Assembly: GCA_900470195.1 (NCBI GenBank) | Contig: UEIJ01000005.1 | Coordinates: 269,997-333,996, forward strand | Reading direction: 5' to 3' | Origin: Hyphomicrobiales bacterium | GTDB lineage: Bacteria; Pseudomonadota; Alphaproteobacteria; Rhizobiales; Rhizobiaceae | DNA length: 64,000 bases | In this document: piece by piece, positions 48,411 to 56,795 of the stretch | Layout of the letters: each line of letters opens with the position of its first letter | Position numbering within the stretch: the stretch's first letter is position 1 | The notes under the pieces: model-generated | Databases searched by the model: none | What the model was told of the DNA's origin: nothing | The model's input: only the letters and a program-made list of their open reading frames with translations | Translations under genes and position numbers: made by a program

Positions 48411-48747
48411 GTTTCCCTCCAAGTAACAAAGAACCACAACTCACAAGCCAAACCGGTTCACCAGCTTCTTATTGTGGGCCTACGTAGCACCTCAGCACGA
48501 AGGTGAAGCAGTTCGGGAAAAATGCCATTCAAACAATCTTTTGGAGCGCCTGCCGATGCGATCAGATCAGGAGGCGCTCCAGATGACAAATGCACAGTCC
48601 CATCCGCGACGTCCTTATCGGGACCGGAAATCAGCGCTTCATTTGTTTCCAGGGCATTTCTCGTCCTTCATGTAACGAGAGTGCTCTATCTCTTTGTTTT
48701 TACGCTGTATTTACCCCAAAACCGGCAGCCGCTTTAAGAGACCGGAC
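48411..48747. other. 337-bp intergenic stretch with one dispersed repeat
   Basis: No credible gene. A GAGTGCTCTATCTCTTTGTTTTTACGC element lies at 48679-48705, matching the copy at 46236. A near-match to the GGAAC-type promoter before 48410 (ending GTTCA on plus) was judged too weak. Confidence 0.55.
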
Positions 48748-49032
48748 CTAACGGCAACGCGCTTCAAAAACGCGGCCGTGCCGATCGCGATAACGGCAGT
48801 ACTGCACACCGTTGCGGGTTTGGGCGACGCCTACGAGCGTGCCTGCGGCTGCACCGATAGCTGCTCCGGTCAACGCGCCGCGCGTATCGCCGCCAATGGC
48901 TGCTCCGGCAAGACCGCCAATTGCGGCACCGCCGACACCATAGCCGGCTGTTCTTCGTTCATCGGTCGTGCACCCGCTGGCGGTGGCGCCTATCACGGCC
49001 ATCGTCACGACGCTGTACAGGATCATTCTCAT
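48748..49032 (-). CDS. Glycine-zipper lipoprotein (YMGG-like)
   Basis: A 94-residue predicted lipoprotein: signal MRMILYSVVTMAVIGATASGC with the lipobox cysteine at about 21, then a glycine-zipper (GYGVGGAAIGGLAGAAIGGDTRGALTGAAIGAAAGTLVG) and a short tail with CRYRDRHGRVFEARC. Such proteins anchor in the outer membrane or peptidoglycan layer. AAGGA precedes the ATG at 49032; the 59 codons upstream are an artefact. Confidence 0.83.
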   Translation of the reverse strand: MRMILYSVVTMAVIGATASGCTTDERRTAGYGVGGAAIGGLAGAAIGGDTRGALTGAAIGAAAGTLVGVAQTRNGVQYCRYRDRHGRVFEARCR

Positions 49033-49144
49033 CGAAATATCCTTCCCATTTTGATGATGCGCTTTACCGCACAATACATAGGCCGCATCTTGAAAGGTCA
49101 AGATATCGGGCGAGTGCCGCATGGCAATTTCTATCCCACAACTT

Positions 49145-50167
49145 TCAGAGTTGTTCGCGGGAAAAGCCGAATATTTCCGCAAACCAGCCCGTAGCGGGAT
49201 AGTGCGCACAGAAAGTCAGAGCAACGATGGTGATTGGAACGCCAATGAAAGCGCCGAAGACGCCCCACAAGAAGCCCCATGCGAAAACTGAAAAGAGCGT
49301 TGCGAAAGGCGACAGGGAAATTGTCTTTCCCGTCAGCCGAGGCTCGATCACACTTCCAATGACGGACTGGATAATATTCAGGCCGATAAAGACGGCGAGC
49401 GCCAATTGCCAGCTTGCAAAGTGCGTGAACGCAAACGCAGTAATGAAGAGGGTTGCGACCAGCGGCCCCAGAAAGGGGATGAAGTTGAGAATGAACGCAA
49501 CAAAGCCCCACGTTTCGGCAAATGGGAGGCCAATCAGCCGCGTCAAAAGCCAGACAAAGAAACCGGTCGCAATGCTCATCAACGCCCTGAGCAGCATGTA
49601 AAACCGGATTTTCATCGAAGCTGAACGGCTGGCGCGAAGAAACGCATTCGCAGCCGCCTGATTTTTCAGCCGCCTGATCCGCGCGCGGAACTCCTCGGTT
49701 TCAGCAAGTCCCAAGAGAACGTAGACCAGCGCCACGATCCAGAAGCTGAGCGTATTATTGAGACGGCTTCCTATCGATTGGAGCGTTCGCAAAGTCCAAC
49801 TTACACTGAAATTCTCCGACCATAAGACCGATGCGGCAATACCATGACCATCGAGCCAGGTTCTAAGCTGTTCATAGATCAGCTGGTATCGAGCTGCGTC
49901 GATCAATATCCGGCGTCCGACCTGCCCGACTGTCCAGGCGATGAGCCATCCAAAGCCGAGCAGAACGAATACCACGAGGAGGAACGTGATCGCCAATGCA
50001 ACGTAGCGCGGCATGACCAACGAAAGCGACCGCTGGATCGGCCAGACAAGCATGATGATGAACAATGCGAAAACGACCGGCGCGAACACCGCGCTGCCGT
50101 AATGGAGCAATGCAATCAGCGCGTATCCTGCGATCAGGATCAGGGTTGCATTGCCAGTTTTCAGCAT
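49145..50167 (-). CDS. AI-2E family transporter
   Basis: A 340-residue membrane protein of the AI-2E (PerM/TqsA-like) family, with about eight helices and a central soluble segment (residues about 85-150). Conserved pieces are the LLVWPIQRSL-type first loop, FILNFIPFLGPLVAT and VIEPRLTGKTISLSPFATLFSVFAWGFLWGVFGAFIGVPI. Members have been linked to autoinducer or Na+/H+ transport; the substrate here is not known. Confidence 0.88.
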   Translation of the reverse strand: MLKTGNATLILIAGYALIALLHYGSAVFAPVVFALFIIMLVWPIQRSLSLVMPRYVALAITFLLVVFVLLGFGWLIAWTVGQVGRRILIDAARYQLIYEQLRTWLDGHGIAASVLWSENFSVSWTLRTLQSIGSRLNNTLSFWIVALVYVLLGLAETEEFRARIRRLKNQAAANAFLRASRSASMKIRFYMLLRALMSIATGFFVWLLTRLIGLPFAETWGFVAFILNFIPFLGPLVATLFITAFAFTHFASWQLALAVFIGLNIIQSVIGSVIEPRLTGKTISLSPFATLFSVFAWGFLWGVFGAFIGVPITIVALTFCAHYPATGWFAEIFGFSREQL

Positions 50168-50239
50168 AAGACCTTCTCTGACCCGAGGACAAAATCAGCT
50201 TATGACTTCAAGGTATTCCTGTTGAACTGTCGGGAACAT

Positions 50240-50608
50240 CTATTTGATTACCTTGAAAGAATATACGTCTACAAACCTTCCCCTCACGTCGTTTTCGACG
50301 CGGCCCCGGATTTCAATTATATTCCTTGTGCTTATTTCGCGTCCGCGCCAGACTTCGCGCTCGATCCGAACTCTCGTTCTTCCGGTATGGTCCTGGAAAG
50401 CATAGTGAGCTCTTCCGACATTGCTCTTGATCGAACCGGTAAGCACGACGCGCGTGCCCACGGGTGTCCGGGTTATGACATCTGCCGTTACAGTGTTTCT
50501 AGCCTTGAAAGAATCCAGAAACTGGGCGCGAGAAACATCAGTCGAGCCAACCGAAACAAGTCCCAGCATCAATGCGAGTTGAATCATATGCTGCTTTATC
50601 GAGGCCAT
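50240..50608 (-). CDS. YgiW/YdeI (BOF, NirD-type OB-fold) stress-tolerance protein
   Basis: A 122-residue secreted protein: signal peptide to about residue 28 (SRAQF), then an OB-fold domain with VVLTGSIKSNVGRAHYAFQDHTGRTRVRIEREVWRGREI and EIRGRVENDVRGRFVDVYSFKVI, matching the periplasmic YgiW/YdeI family induced by peroxide and cationic peptides. GGAGG lies eight bases before the ATG. Confidence 0.85.
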   Translation of the reverse strand: MASIKQHMIQLALMLGLVSVGSTDVSRAQFLDSFKARNTVTADVITRTPVGTRVVLTGSIKSNVGRAHYAFQDHTGRTRVRIEREVWRGREISTRNIIEIRGRVENDVRGRFVDVYSFKVIK

Positions 50609-50783
50609 GAACTTTCACCTCCTTATAGCAATCATTGAATTTCTACTTCCGCAAACACGAAACGACCAAGATGATCATCTTTATCGCAGGAATAAACAAG
50701 TCTCTTATTTGATGGAAATGAGAAATACCAAGTACGCTGCACATTCGGAAGCGCCCGCGAATATCGACAAAAAATGCCATTAC

Positions 50784-50808
50784 GGAACTTTCAAGCCGCT
50801 GCCGGGTT
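50784..50808 (+). promoter_or_regulatory. EcfG-type promoter GGAAC-N16-GGTT for the DUF982 gene
   Basis: GGAAC at 50784-50788, 16 bp, GGTT at 50805-50808, 20 bp before the DUF982 start. Consensus for the alphaproteobacterial general stress sigma factor is GGAAC-N16/17-CGTT. Confidence 0.6.
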
Positions 50809-50828
50809 CACGCATGGAGGAGCTTGCC

Positions 50829-51068
50829 ATGGAACAGGTGCACTGGAATGACGCTGTCATCATCGAAATTGCCGACGGCATCACGCAAACCGTGAGAACG
50901 GTGGCGGATGCCGAGAACATATTGTTGTCCCAATGGAACAGATTCGAGCTGGATAGCCTGGGGGCCGCCATCAAAGCTTGCCTTTTGTGTTCGCACGACA
51001 TTGCCAGCACGGAAGATGCAAGGCTCGCTTTCGAGCGGGCCGCTTCGACATCCGGCATTCTGGTTTAA
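50829..51068 (+). CDS. DUF982 family small protein
   Basis: A 79-residue cytoplasmic protein starting MEQVHWNDAVIIEIADGITQTVRTVADAENILLSQW, followed by LGAAIKACLLCSHDIASTEDARLAFERAASTSGI. The alternating pattern and the A-x-x-AC and R-x-AF positions are those of DUF982, a Rhizobiales-specific family of unknown function. GGAGGAG lies before the chosen ATG; the longer frame starting at 50607 crosses the promoter. A GGAAC-N16-GGTT site upstream suggests stress control. Confidence 0.82.
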   Translation: MEQVHWNDAVIIEIADGITQTVRTVADAENILLSQWNRFELDSLGAAIKACLLCSHDIASTEDARLAFERAASTSGILV

Positions 51069-51077
51069 CCCACCCCA

Positions 51078-52142
51078 TCATGCAGGCGCCTTCCCGATAA
51101 AAAGCAGCCACTTCAAGGTGCGACGTTCGGCGTTGCTCAGTTCCGGCGCCATCAGCCGGATGGCCGCCGCCGCATCGACCTCTGCCGTCAGATTGCCGGC
51201 AAGCCAATGTTCGGGGACCGCAGGATGTATATAGGACTGCCTGCATACCGCTCTTGTATTGCCGAGCCGGTGTGCAACCTTGTCGATTTCACTATTCAGC
51301 ATCCGCTTTTTGGCGCTGTCACTGTCAGGCAGGTCGATGCAGCATAGCGCTTCAAGCGCGGCTGACGTCGCCGCCCATGTCCGGAAGTGCTTGGAGGTAA
51401 AGTCAGCTTGCATGACGGTTCGCAGATAGTCGTTTATATCCTGTGAGGTAACGGGGCAGCGACAGCCGTCCTCGTCGACATACTGGAACAGTTGCTGCCC
51501 CGGCAGTTCCTGTATGGAGCGAACGATACGGACAATCCGCTTGTCGGAAAGTTTCAGGCTCCACATTTTGCCCGACTTGCCGGTAAAGACCAATCGCAGG
51601 CCGGAGCCCTCGTCGCGCAGATGCCGATTGCGCAAGGTGGTCGCGCCAAAGCTGTTGTTGCTCCGCGCATAATCGGGGTTTCCGACACGCAGCAGCAGCC
51701 TGTCCATCAGCCAGATGACGGTAGCAACGACTTTTTCGCGGCAAAGCGAACGCCGTCGCATATCGGCATCGACCGCCTTGCGCAGACGGCTGAGCGCGCG
51801 GGCAAAATCCGGCAGGCTGGAGAACTTCGTTTCTTCCTGCATCGCCATCCACAGAGGATGGTAACGATACTGCTTTCTCCCTCGCGCATCGCGGCCGGTT
51901 GCCTGAATATGTCCACGGTCATCGCAACATATCCAGACGTCGGTCCATGCCGGCGGAATGGCAAGGCTGGCGATCCTGTCTCGATCCGCAGCCGTGATTG
52001 CCGACCTGTCAAAACGGACATAACGAAACCCTGTCCCGCAACGCAGGCGTTTGATACCCGGTGCGGCATCGCTGATATGAAGCAACCCGCTCTGGACCGC
52101 CTCCGTTTCGGGGGGAGGCACGGAGGAAGATTTTTCAAGCAA
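51078..52142 (-). CDS. DNA topoisomerase IB (poxvirus-like)
   Basis: Relaxes supercoils by transient nicking through a 3'-phosphotyrosine. The 354 residues have the bacterial TopIB N-terminal domain (GFRYVRFDRSAI, IPPAWTDVWIC, QATGRDARGRKQYRYHPLW) and the catalytic domain with KWSL-like SGKMWSLKLSDKR, the R/H pair in KHFRTWAAT and the tyrosine in CRQSYIHP. It is divergent from the first Ku gene across a 130-bp region that holds a stress-type promoter for each. Confidence 0.93.
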   Translation of the reverse strand: MLEKSSSVPPPETEAVQSGLLHISDAAPGIKRLRCGTGFRYVRFDRSAITAADRDRIASLAIPPAWTDVWICCDDRGHIQATGRDARGRKQYRYHPLWMAMQEETKFSSLPDFARALSRLRKAVDADMRRRSLCREKVVATVIWLMDRLLLRVGNPDYARSNNSFGATTLRNRHLRDEGSGLRLVFTGKSGKMWSLKLSDKRIVRIVRSIQELPGQQLFQYVDEDGCRCPVTSQDINDYLRTVMQADFTSKHFRTWAATSAALEALCCIDLPDSDSAKKRMLNSEIDKVAHRLGNTRAVCRQSYIHPAVPEHWLAGNLTAEVDAAAAIRLMAPELSNAERRTLKWLLFIGKAPA

Positions 52143-52175
52143 TGGGGAACCCCGATCCTATTCTTCTTGCCGGAT

Positions 52176-52201
52176 AACCACCACAAACCGCGACTGGTTC
52201 C
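52176..52201 (-). promoter_or_regulatory. EcfG-type promoter for topoisomerase IB
   Basis: On the minus strand GGAAC (52201-52197), 17 bp, GGTT (52179-52176), 34 bp before the topoisomerase IB start at 52142. Confidence 0.6.
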
Positions 52202-52222
52202 CGGCTGGTGCAAATCCGGTCC

Positions 52223-52247
52223 GGAACCATCTGGCTGCCAGCCGGTT
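52223..52247 (+). promoter_or_regulatory. EcfG-type promoter for the first Ku gene
   Basis: GGAAC (52223-52227), 16 bp, GGTT (52244-52247), 26 bp before the GTG start at 52273. It is arranged divergently from the topoisomerase IB promoter. Confidence 0.65.
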
Positions 52248-52272
52248 ATCCTGTTCTCCGGAGGATCAAATC

Positions 52273-53073
52273 GTGCCCCACAGTTTCTGGAAAGGTTATC
52301 TCAAACTCTCGCTCGTCACCTGTGCCGTGGAACTGACGCCTGCGACCAGCGAGAGCGAAAAAGTGCGCTTTCACACCCTCAATGCCGAGACCGGAAACCG
52401 GGTGGTCAGCCGATATGTGGATTCAGTCACACACAAGCCCGTGCGCGAGGAAGATGAGGTCAAAGGGTTCGAGAAAGACGATGGAAGCTATATCGTTCTT
52501 GAGGAGGACGAACTGGAGGCTGTGGCGCTTGAGAGCACCAGGACCATAGACATCGATAAATTTGTGCCGCGCGACAGCATCGGCTGGATCTGGTACGACA
52601 AGCCGCACTATCTCGCTCCTTCCGACAAGGTTGGTCAGGAAGCCTTTTCCGTCATTCGGGAAGCAATGGAAAAAAGTTCTGTCTTCGGTCTGGCCCGCCT
52701 CGTCATGTATCGGCGTGAAAGGGCAGTGCTGCTTGAACCGCGCGGACGCGGGATCGTCCTGTGGACATTGCGCTACGGCGATGAGGTGCGCAACGCCGAC
52801 GACTATTTTTCAGCGATCGATGACGGCAAACCCGACACGAAGCTGCTTACCATGGTCCGCAAGCTCATCAAGGACAAGACGGAAGACTGGAATCCCGAAT
52901 TCCTTCAGGACCCCGTACAGAAAAATCTTCAATCCATGATCTCTGCCAAAAAGAAAAAGAAACCGGCGGCCAGAGCGAAGTCCCGAAAAACGGAGCCGGC
53001 AACCGAAGGCAATGTCATCAATATCATGGATGCCTTGCGCAAGAGCCTCGCGAGGGAAGGCAAGAAAGCGTAA
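52273..53073 (+). CDS. ku: Ku protein, first copy
   Basis: Bacterial Ku homodimer subunit that rings broken DNA ends and recruits LigD in non-homologous end joining. The 266 residues begin HSFWKGYLKLSLVTCAVEL, include the DNA-cradle core (YVLEEDELEAV-type segment, IDIDKFVPRDSIGWIWYDKPHYLAP) and a lysine-rich tail (KKKKKPAARAKSRK) followed by NVINIMDALRKSLARE, the LigD-contact minimal C-terminus. Start is GTG with GGAGG eight bases upstream. It faces ligD, ending 36 bp from it with a terminator between. Confidence 0.93.
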   Translation: MPHSFWKGYLKLSLVTCAVELTPATSESEKVRFHTLNAETGNRVVSRYVDSVTHKPVREEDEVKGFEKDDGSYIVLEEDELEAVALESTRTIDIDKFVPRDSIGWIWYDKPHYLAPSDKVGQEAFSVIREAMEKSSVFGLARLVMYRRERAVLLEPRGRGIVLWTLRYGDEVRNADDYFSAIDDGKPDTKLLTMVRKLIKDKTEDWNPEFLQDPVQKNLQSMISAKKKKKPAARAKSRKTEPATEGNVINIMDALRKSLAREGKKA

Positions 53074-53088
53074 TGCGTCCGCGCTTCA

Positions 53089-53109
53089 GGCGTGGGGTGT
53101 AGCCACGCC
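53089..53109 (+). terminator. Terminator of the first Ku gene
   Basis: GGCGTGG (53089-53095), loop of seven, CCACGCC (53103-53109), then TTATTTCTT on the plus strand. It abuts the ligD stop codon. Confidence 0.7.
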
Positions 53110-55614
53110 TTATTTCTTCATTTTCGGCAACGGCGTTTCCGCACTGCGAAAATCCTGCCAGGGATCGCTTTTCAACGCGGCCAGCCGCGTCGGCGTGTTG
53201 AGAATGGTAAAATGTGCAGGCCCTATTGCCGGAGTGACTTCCTCCCAGGCAAGCGGCATGGAAACTCCGGCACCGGCGCGCGCGCGGGGAGAATAAGGTG
53301 CTACGGCAGTCATGCCGCGCTGATTGCGCAGATAATCGATAAGAATCTTGCCTTTGCGCTTGGCCTTGGAAATCGTCGATACGTAGCGATCCGGGCTATC
53401 CGCAGCCATCTGGTCGGCAATTGCCTTGGTAAAGCTCTTCAGCGTGTCCCAGTCAGCCTTTGGCTTCAGCGGTGCCACGACGTGCAGCCCCTTGCCGCCT
53501 GAGGTCTTCACGAACGCCGTCAATCCAAGTTTTTCCAGACGCTCCCTCGTCTCCGTGGCAGCTTCGATCACGCGGGGCCACGGAACCCCTTCGCCGGGAT
53601 CAAGGTCCATCGTCAGTGTGTCCGGCAACTCCCAGTTTTTGAGCGTCGACCCCCAAGGGTGAATTTCCAGTGTCGCGGCCTGCACCAGACCGATCAGCCC
53701 GTTGAAGTCTCTGATGCTGATATAAGGTTCCTCTTCCTTGTCCTTCGGGTCTTGAACTTCGACAATATGCTCATTCAACCCCTTCCATGCGTGCTTCTGG
53801 AAGAAAAATTCTCCCTCGATACCGGTCGGGCAGCGCAGCAGCGCGAGAGGACGGTTGACGATGAAAGGTTCGATACGAGACCAGACCTCGGCGTAATAAT
53901 CGGCGAGCCCCTGCTTGGTGACGCCCTCGCCGGGCCAGTAGACACGGTCGGGATGGGTGAGCTTCACATCGATCTTCTGGGTGTCCTTGTCGGAAACACG
54001 AGCTGGCACGTTTTGCTCCTCCCATTTGACGTCGCTGGCAGCCTTATCCTCGCGCAGCCCCCTGAAGGAAGCGTGGCGCAATCGCTTATCGGCAGTCCAT
54101 GCGCGAAATTCGATCTCGGCTACCAGCTCTGGCTTGACGAACTTGGCGCCGCGCCGGTCATCCGCTGTCAGCGGTACGGCAAACGGGCTTTCGTCCAGTC
54201 GCATGGCATGCAGCCTTTTATAAAGTTCCTTCGCCACCTTGACCGAAAAGCCCGTTCCCACCCGGCCTACGGGAACAAGCCCTTTTTTATCCTGTACGCC
54301 CAGTAGCAGCGAGCCAATCGCGCCCCTTGTTGCGGACGAAGGGACATAGCCAGCAATGACGAATTCCTGCCGCCCAATGCATTTGGACTTGCGCCAATCG
54401 TTGCTGCGCCCGCTTCTGTAAGAGGCGTCCTTGAGCTTCGAAACAATCCCTTCAAGACCAAGTCCGCATGCATTCTCCAGTACCGCAGCGCCATCGGCGT
54501 CAAAGGCCTCGCTGAAGCGCAGGGTGGACGAGGTTTTGGAGAGCAGTTTTTCGAGAAGCTTCTTGCGCTCAATCAACGGGGTTCCCCGAAGGTCGTTGCC
54601 GCCCACATAAAGAAGATCGAACAGATAATAGACGAAGCGATCTGACCGCCCCTCGCTCAAATCTTCCTGCAAGGCTGAAAAATCGGACAGTCCCGACTGG
54701 CTTTCGACAACGATCTCCCCGTCGAATATGGCGTCATCCACGCCTGTTCCAACAAGACCGTCCACGATCTGTTGACCGAATTTTTCGGTCCAATCCAGCC
54801 CGCCGCGCGAATAGAGCTTGACCTCGCCTTGTGCAACATGGGCTTGGACACGATAGCCGTCGAACTTTATCTCGTGGAGCCAGCGGTCGCCTTCAGGTGC
54901 AGCCGGTACGAGCGTGGCGAGCTCAGGCTCGATAAAATCCGGCATTGCTCGCTTCTGACTGTTCTTGAGACGCGAAGCCGCAGGTTTCTTTGCGGCGTCC
55001 GACTTCTTCTTGATCGGACCGGTTTTCGATGACCAGCCCGGCTCTTCATCCTCGACATCTGCGATGACGCGACCGGTTTTTACAGATTCGGGCTTTTCTT
55101 CGAGAATGTCGGCATCATCGGGCTCCCTGGCGAACTCGTCCTCCCCCTTGATGAGAAGCCAGTTCTCCCGCTTTTCGCCCGGCTTTCCGTGCATACGGAC
55201 CAGATGCCAGCGCCCTTTGAGTTTTTCGCCGGTGAGTTCAAACTCAAGATGCCCTTTCTTGTATTGTTTATGCGCATCGCCAGTCGATTTCCAGCGTCCC
55301 GTATCCCAGACGATTACCGTGCCGCCGCCATATTCGCCCTTGGGAATCGTGCCTTCGAAGCCCGCATATTCAAGAGGATGATCCTCCACGTGCACGGCAA
55401 GGCGCTTTTCACCGGGAACGAGGCTTGGCCCCCGCGTCACGGCCCAGCTTTTCAGCACGCCGTCCATCTCCAGGCGAAAGTCATAATGCAGTCTCCGCGC
55501 ATCGTGTTTCTGCACGACAAAAAGATCGCCTTTCGCCCGTGCGGACTTGCCCCGTGGCTCGCTGGTCAGGGTAAAATCGCGTTTCTTGCGATAGGTTTCG
55601 AGTGGCTGTCCCAT
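53110..55614 (-). CDS. ligD: DNA ligase D (phosphoesterase-ligase-polymerase)
   Basis: End-joining enzyme of 834 residues with domains in Pseudomonas order. Residues about 1-190 are the 3'-phosphoesterase (DLFVVQKHDARRLHYDFRLE, HVEDHPLEYAGFEGTIPKGEYG). About 220-530 are the ATP-dependent ligase, with the lysine of EIKFDGYR near 250 and DGEIVV. About 545-834 are the primase-like polymerase, with LTMDLDPGEG near 669 and KTSGGKGLHVVAPL. All catalytic motifs look intact. It starts 2 bp after the second Ku gene, so both are made from one message. Confidence 0.95.
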   Translation of the reverse strand: MGQPLETYRKKRDFTLTSEPRGKSARAKGDLFVVQKHDARRLHYDFRLEMDGVLKSWAVTRGPSLVPGEKRLAVHVEDHPLEYAGFEGTIPKGEYGGGTVIVWDTGRWKSTGDAHKQYKKGHLEFELTGEKLKGRWHLVRMHGKPGEKRENWLLIKGEDEFAREPDDADILEEKPESVKTGRVIADVEDEEPGWSSKTGPIKKKSDAAKKPAASRLKNSQKRAMPDFIEPELATLVPAAPEGDRWLHEIKFDGYRVQAHVAQGEVKLYSRGGLDWTEKFGQQIVDGLVGTGVDDAIFDGEIVVESQSGLSDFSALQEDLSEGRSDRFVYYLFDLLYVGGNDLRGTPLIERKKLLEKLLSKTSSTLRFSEAFDADGAAVLENACGLGLEGIVSKLKDASYRSGRSNDWRKSKCIGRQEFVIAGYVPSSATRGAIGSLLLGVQDKKGLVPVGRVGTGFSVKVAKELYKRLHAMRLDESPFAVPLTADDRRGAKFVKPELVAEIEFRAWTADKRLRHASFRGLREDKAASDVKWEEQNVPARVSDKDTQKIDVKLTHPDRVYWPGEGVTKQGLADYYAEVWSRIEPFIVNRPLALLRCPTGIEGEFFFQKHAWKGLNEHIVEVQDPKDKEEEPYISIRDFNGLIGLVQAATLEIHPWGSTLKNWELPDTLTMDLDPGEGVPWPRVIEAATETRERLEKLGLTAFVKTSGGKGLHVVAPLKPKADWDTLKSFTKAIADQMAADSPDRYVSTISKAKRKGKILIDYLRNQRGMTAVAPYSPRARAGAGVSMPLAWEEVTPAIGPAHFTILNTPTRLAALKSDPWQDFRSAETPLPKMKK

Positions 55615-55616
55615 GA

Positions 55617-56474
55617 TCAGCCCGCCTTCTTTCGAGACTTCGCGCCAGAGTCAGCCCGCGACCTGGTCTTGCCTTTTGTTGCCTTGGCTGGCGTTTTATC
55701 GGACCGGCTGAGGCTCGCGCTCTTGCGCAGGGCCTCCTTGAGATCGATAACCTCAGCGGTCTTTGGCGCAGCCGGTTTCCTCAGCGGTTTGCCCGCAATC
55801 TTTGCCTTGATCAAATCGGCCAGCGCGGCATCGTACCGATCATCGAAGCTTGCGGGGTCAAAGCTGCCCATCTTGGTGTCGATGATGTGTTTCGCCAGAT
55901 CGAGCATCTCCCGATCAAACTTGAAAGAGCCGAGATCGGCGAATGCCTCCGCTGCGGCGCGCACCTCATACTGGAAATTGAGCGTGGTAGCGATCAGGCC
56001 ATGATCGTAGGGACGGATGAGGACCTGTCGCGCGCGACGGAAAAGGACGGCCTCCGCAATCGCGGCCACCTTTTCAGCTTTCATGCCATCGCGAACCAGC
56101 ACGAAACTGTCGTCATCTCCTGCCGGCGCGAGATAATAAGGCCGGTCGAGATAGACGTCATCGATCTCATCGCATTTGACGAAATGGGTGACATTCAGCG
56201 TCTTGTCGCTTTCGGGGATCGCTGAAGCGATTTCCTCTTCGTCGAAACTCAAATACGAGCCGGACGAAATTTCGTAACCCTTGGCCTGGTTTTCACGGGG
56301 TACAGGCTTGCCGGTATCGCTGTCCACGAATTCCCGGTTGAGGCGGTTTCCGGTCTTGCGATTAATCAGGTGGAATGACACGCGCTCCGACGTCGAAGCC
56401 GCCGTGAAAAGTGCGACAGGACACAAAAGCTGTTCGATTTTCAACTGGCCTTTCCAGTTTGCACGGGGTGCCAT
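55617..56474 (-). CDS. ku: Ku protein, second copy
   Basis: A 285-residue Ku paralogue in operon with ligD. It begins ANWKGQLKIEQLLCPVALFTAASTSERVSFHLINRKTGN and has the core YEISSGSYLSFDEEEIASAIPESDKTLNVTHFV, then a long basic tail (RSDKTPAKATKGKTRSRADSGAKSRKK). It differs clearly from the copy at 52273, so the pair is old rather than a recent duplication; a heterodimer is possible. It follows the 40-codon gene by 18 bp. Confidence 0.93.
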   Translation of the reverse strand: MAPRANWKGQLKIEQLLCPVALFTAASTSERVSFHLINRKTGNRLNREFVDSDTGKPVPRENQAKGYEISSGSYLSFDEEEIASAIPESDKTLNVTHFVKCDEIDDVYLDRPYYLAPAGDDDSFVLVRDGMKAEKVAAIAEAVLFRRARQVLIRPYDHGLIATTLNFQYEVRAAAEAFADLGSFKFDREMLDLAKHIIDTKMGSFDPASFDDRYDAALADLIKAKIAGKPLRKPAAPKTAEVIDLKEALRKSASLSRSDKTPAKATKGKTRSRADSGAKSRKKAG

Positions 56475-56492
56475 CGATTTATCCCGCTTCCA

Positions 56493-56615
56493 TCAAGCGC
56501 CATCTTCATGCCGGGTGGTGCCCCCGGTACGCTTGAGATAATGCGCATATGCAAAGCCGACGACGAGAAGCGCGGGTAATCCGATCAAGACGATCCAGAA
56601 CAAGAATCCACCCAT
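56493..56615 (-). CDS. 40-residue membrane peptide at the head of the Ku-LigD unit
   Basis: An ATG with GGAGGAGG six bases upstream opens 40 codons: MGGFLFWIVLIGLPALLVVG then FAYAHYLKRTGGTTRHEDGA, that is one membrane helix and a charged cytoplasmic tail. It ends 18 bp before the second Ku gene and lies downstream of a GGAAC-type promoter, so it is probably the first gene of the Ku-LigD operon. Function unknown. Confidence 0.72.
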   Translation of the reverse strand: MGGFLFWIVLIGLPALLVVGFAYAHYLKRTGGTTRHEDGA

Positions 56616-56673
56616 TTGCCCTCCTCCGCTCGGCTTGCGGCGCGTGTTCACGGCATGATTGCCATGCAGGATA

Positions 56674-56699
56674 AACTCATGATCGGATAAAATTGTTCC
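56674..56699 (-). promoter_or_regulatory. EcfG-type promoter for the 40-codon gene, Ku and LigD
   Basis: On the minus strand GGAAC (56699-56695), 17 bp, AGTT (56677-56674), 59 bp before the start at 56615. The -10 has A where C or G is usual, so it is the weakest of the four sites. Confidence 0.5.
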
Positions 56700-56795
56700 G
56701 GCATTGCGCGCCGTGTCTCGTAACCATCGAGCCTTGCACGCCAAATAACTCGGAGTGCAGAGCAAAAGATCGCCGCCTTGTAACCTGCAATGATA

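Noticed and set aside
48430..48460. EcfG-type promoter before the secreted protein at 48093
   Set aside because: The plus-strand sequence ends GTTCA instead of GTTCC, so the -35 is mismatched.
52273..56474. Ku-LigD block as an anti-phage defence island
   Set aside because: All parts are standard end-joining proteins with stress-type promoters; nothing specific to defence is nearby.
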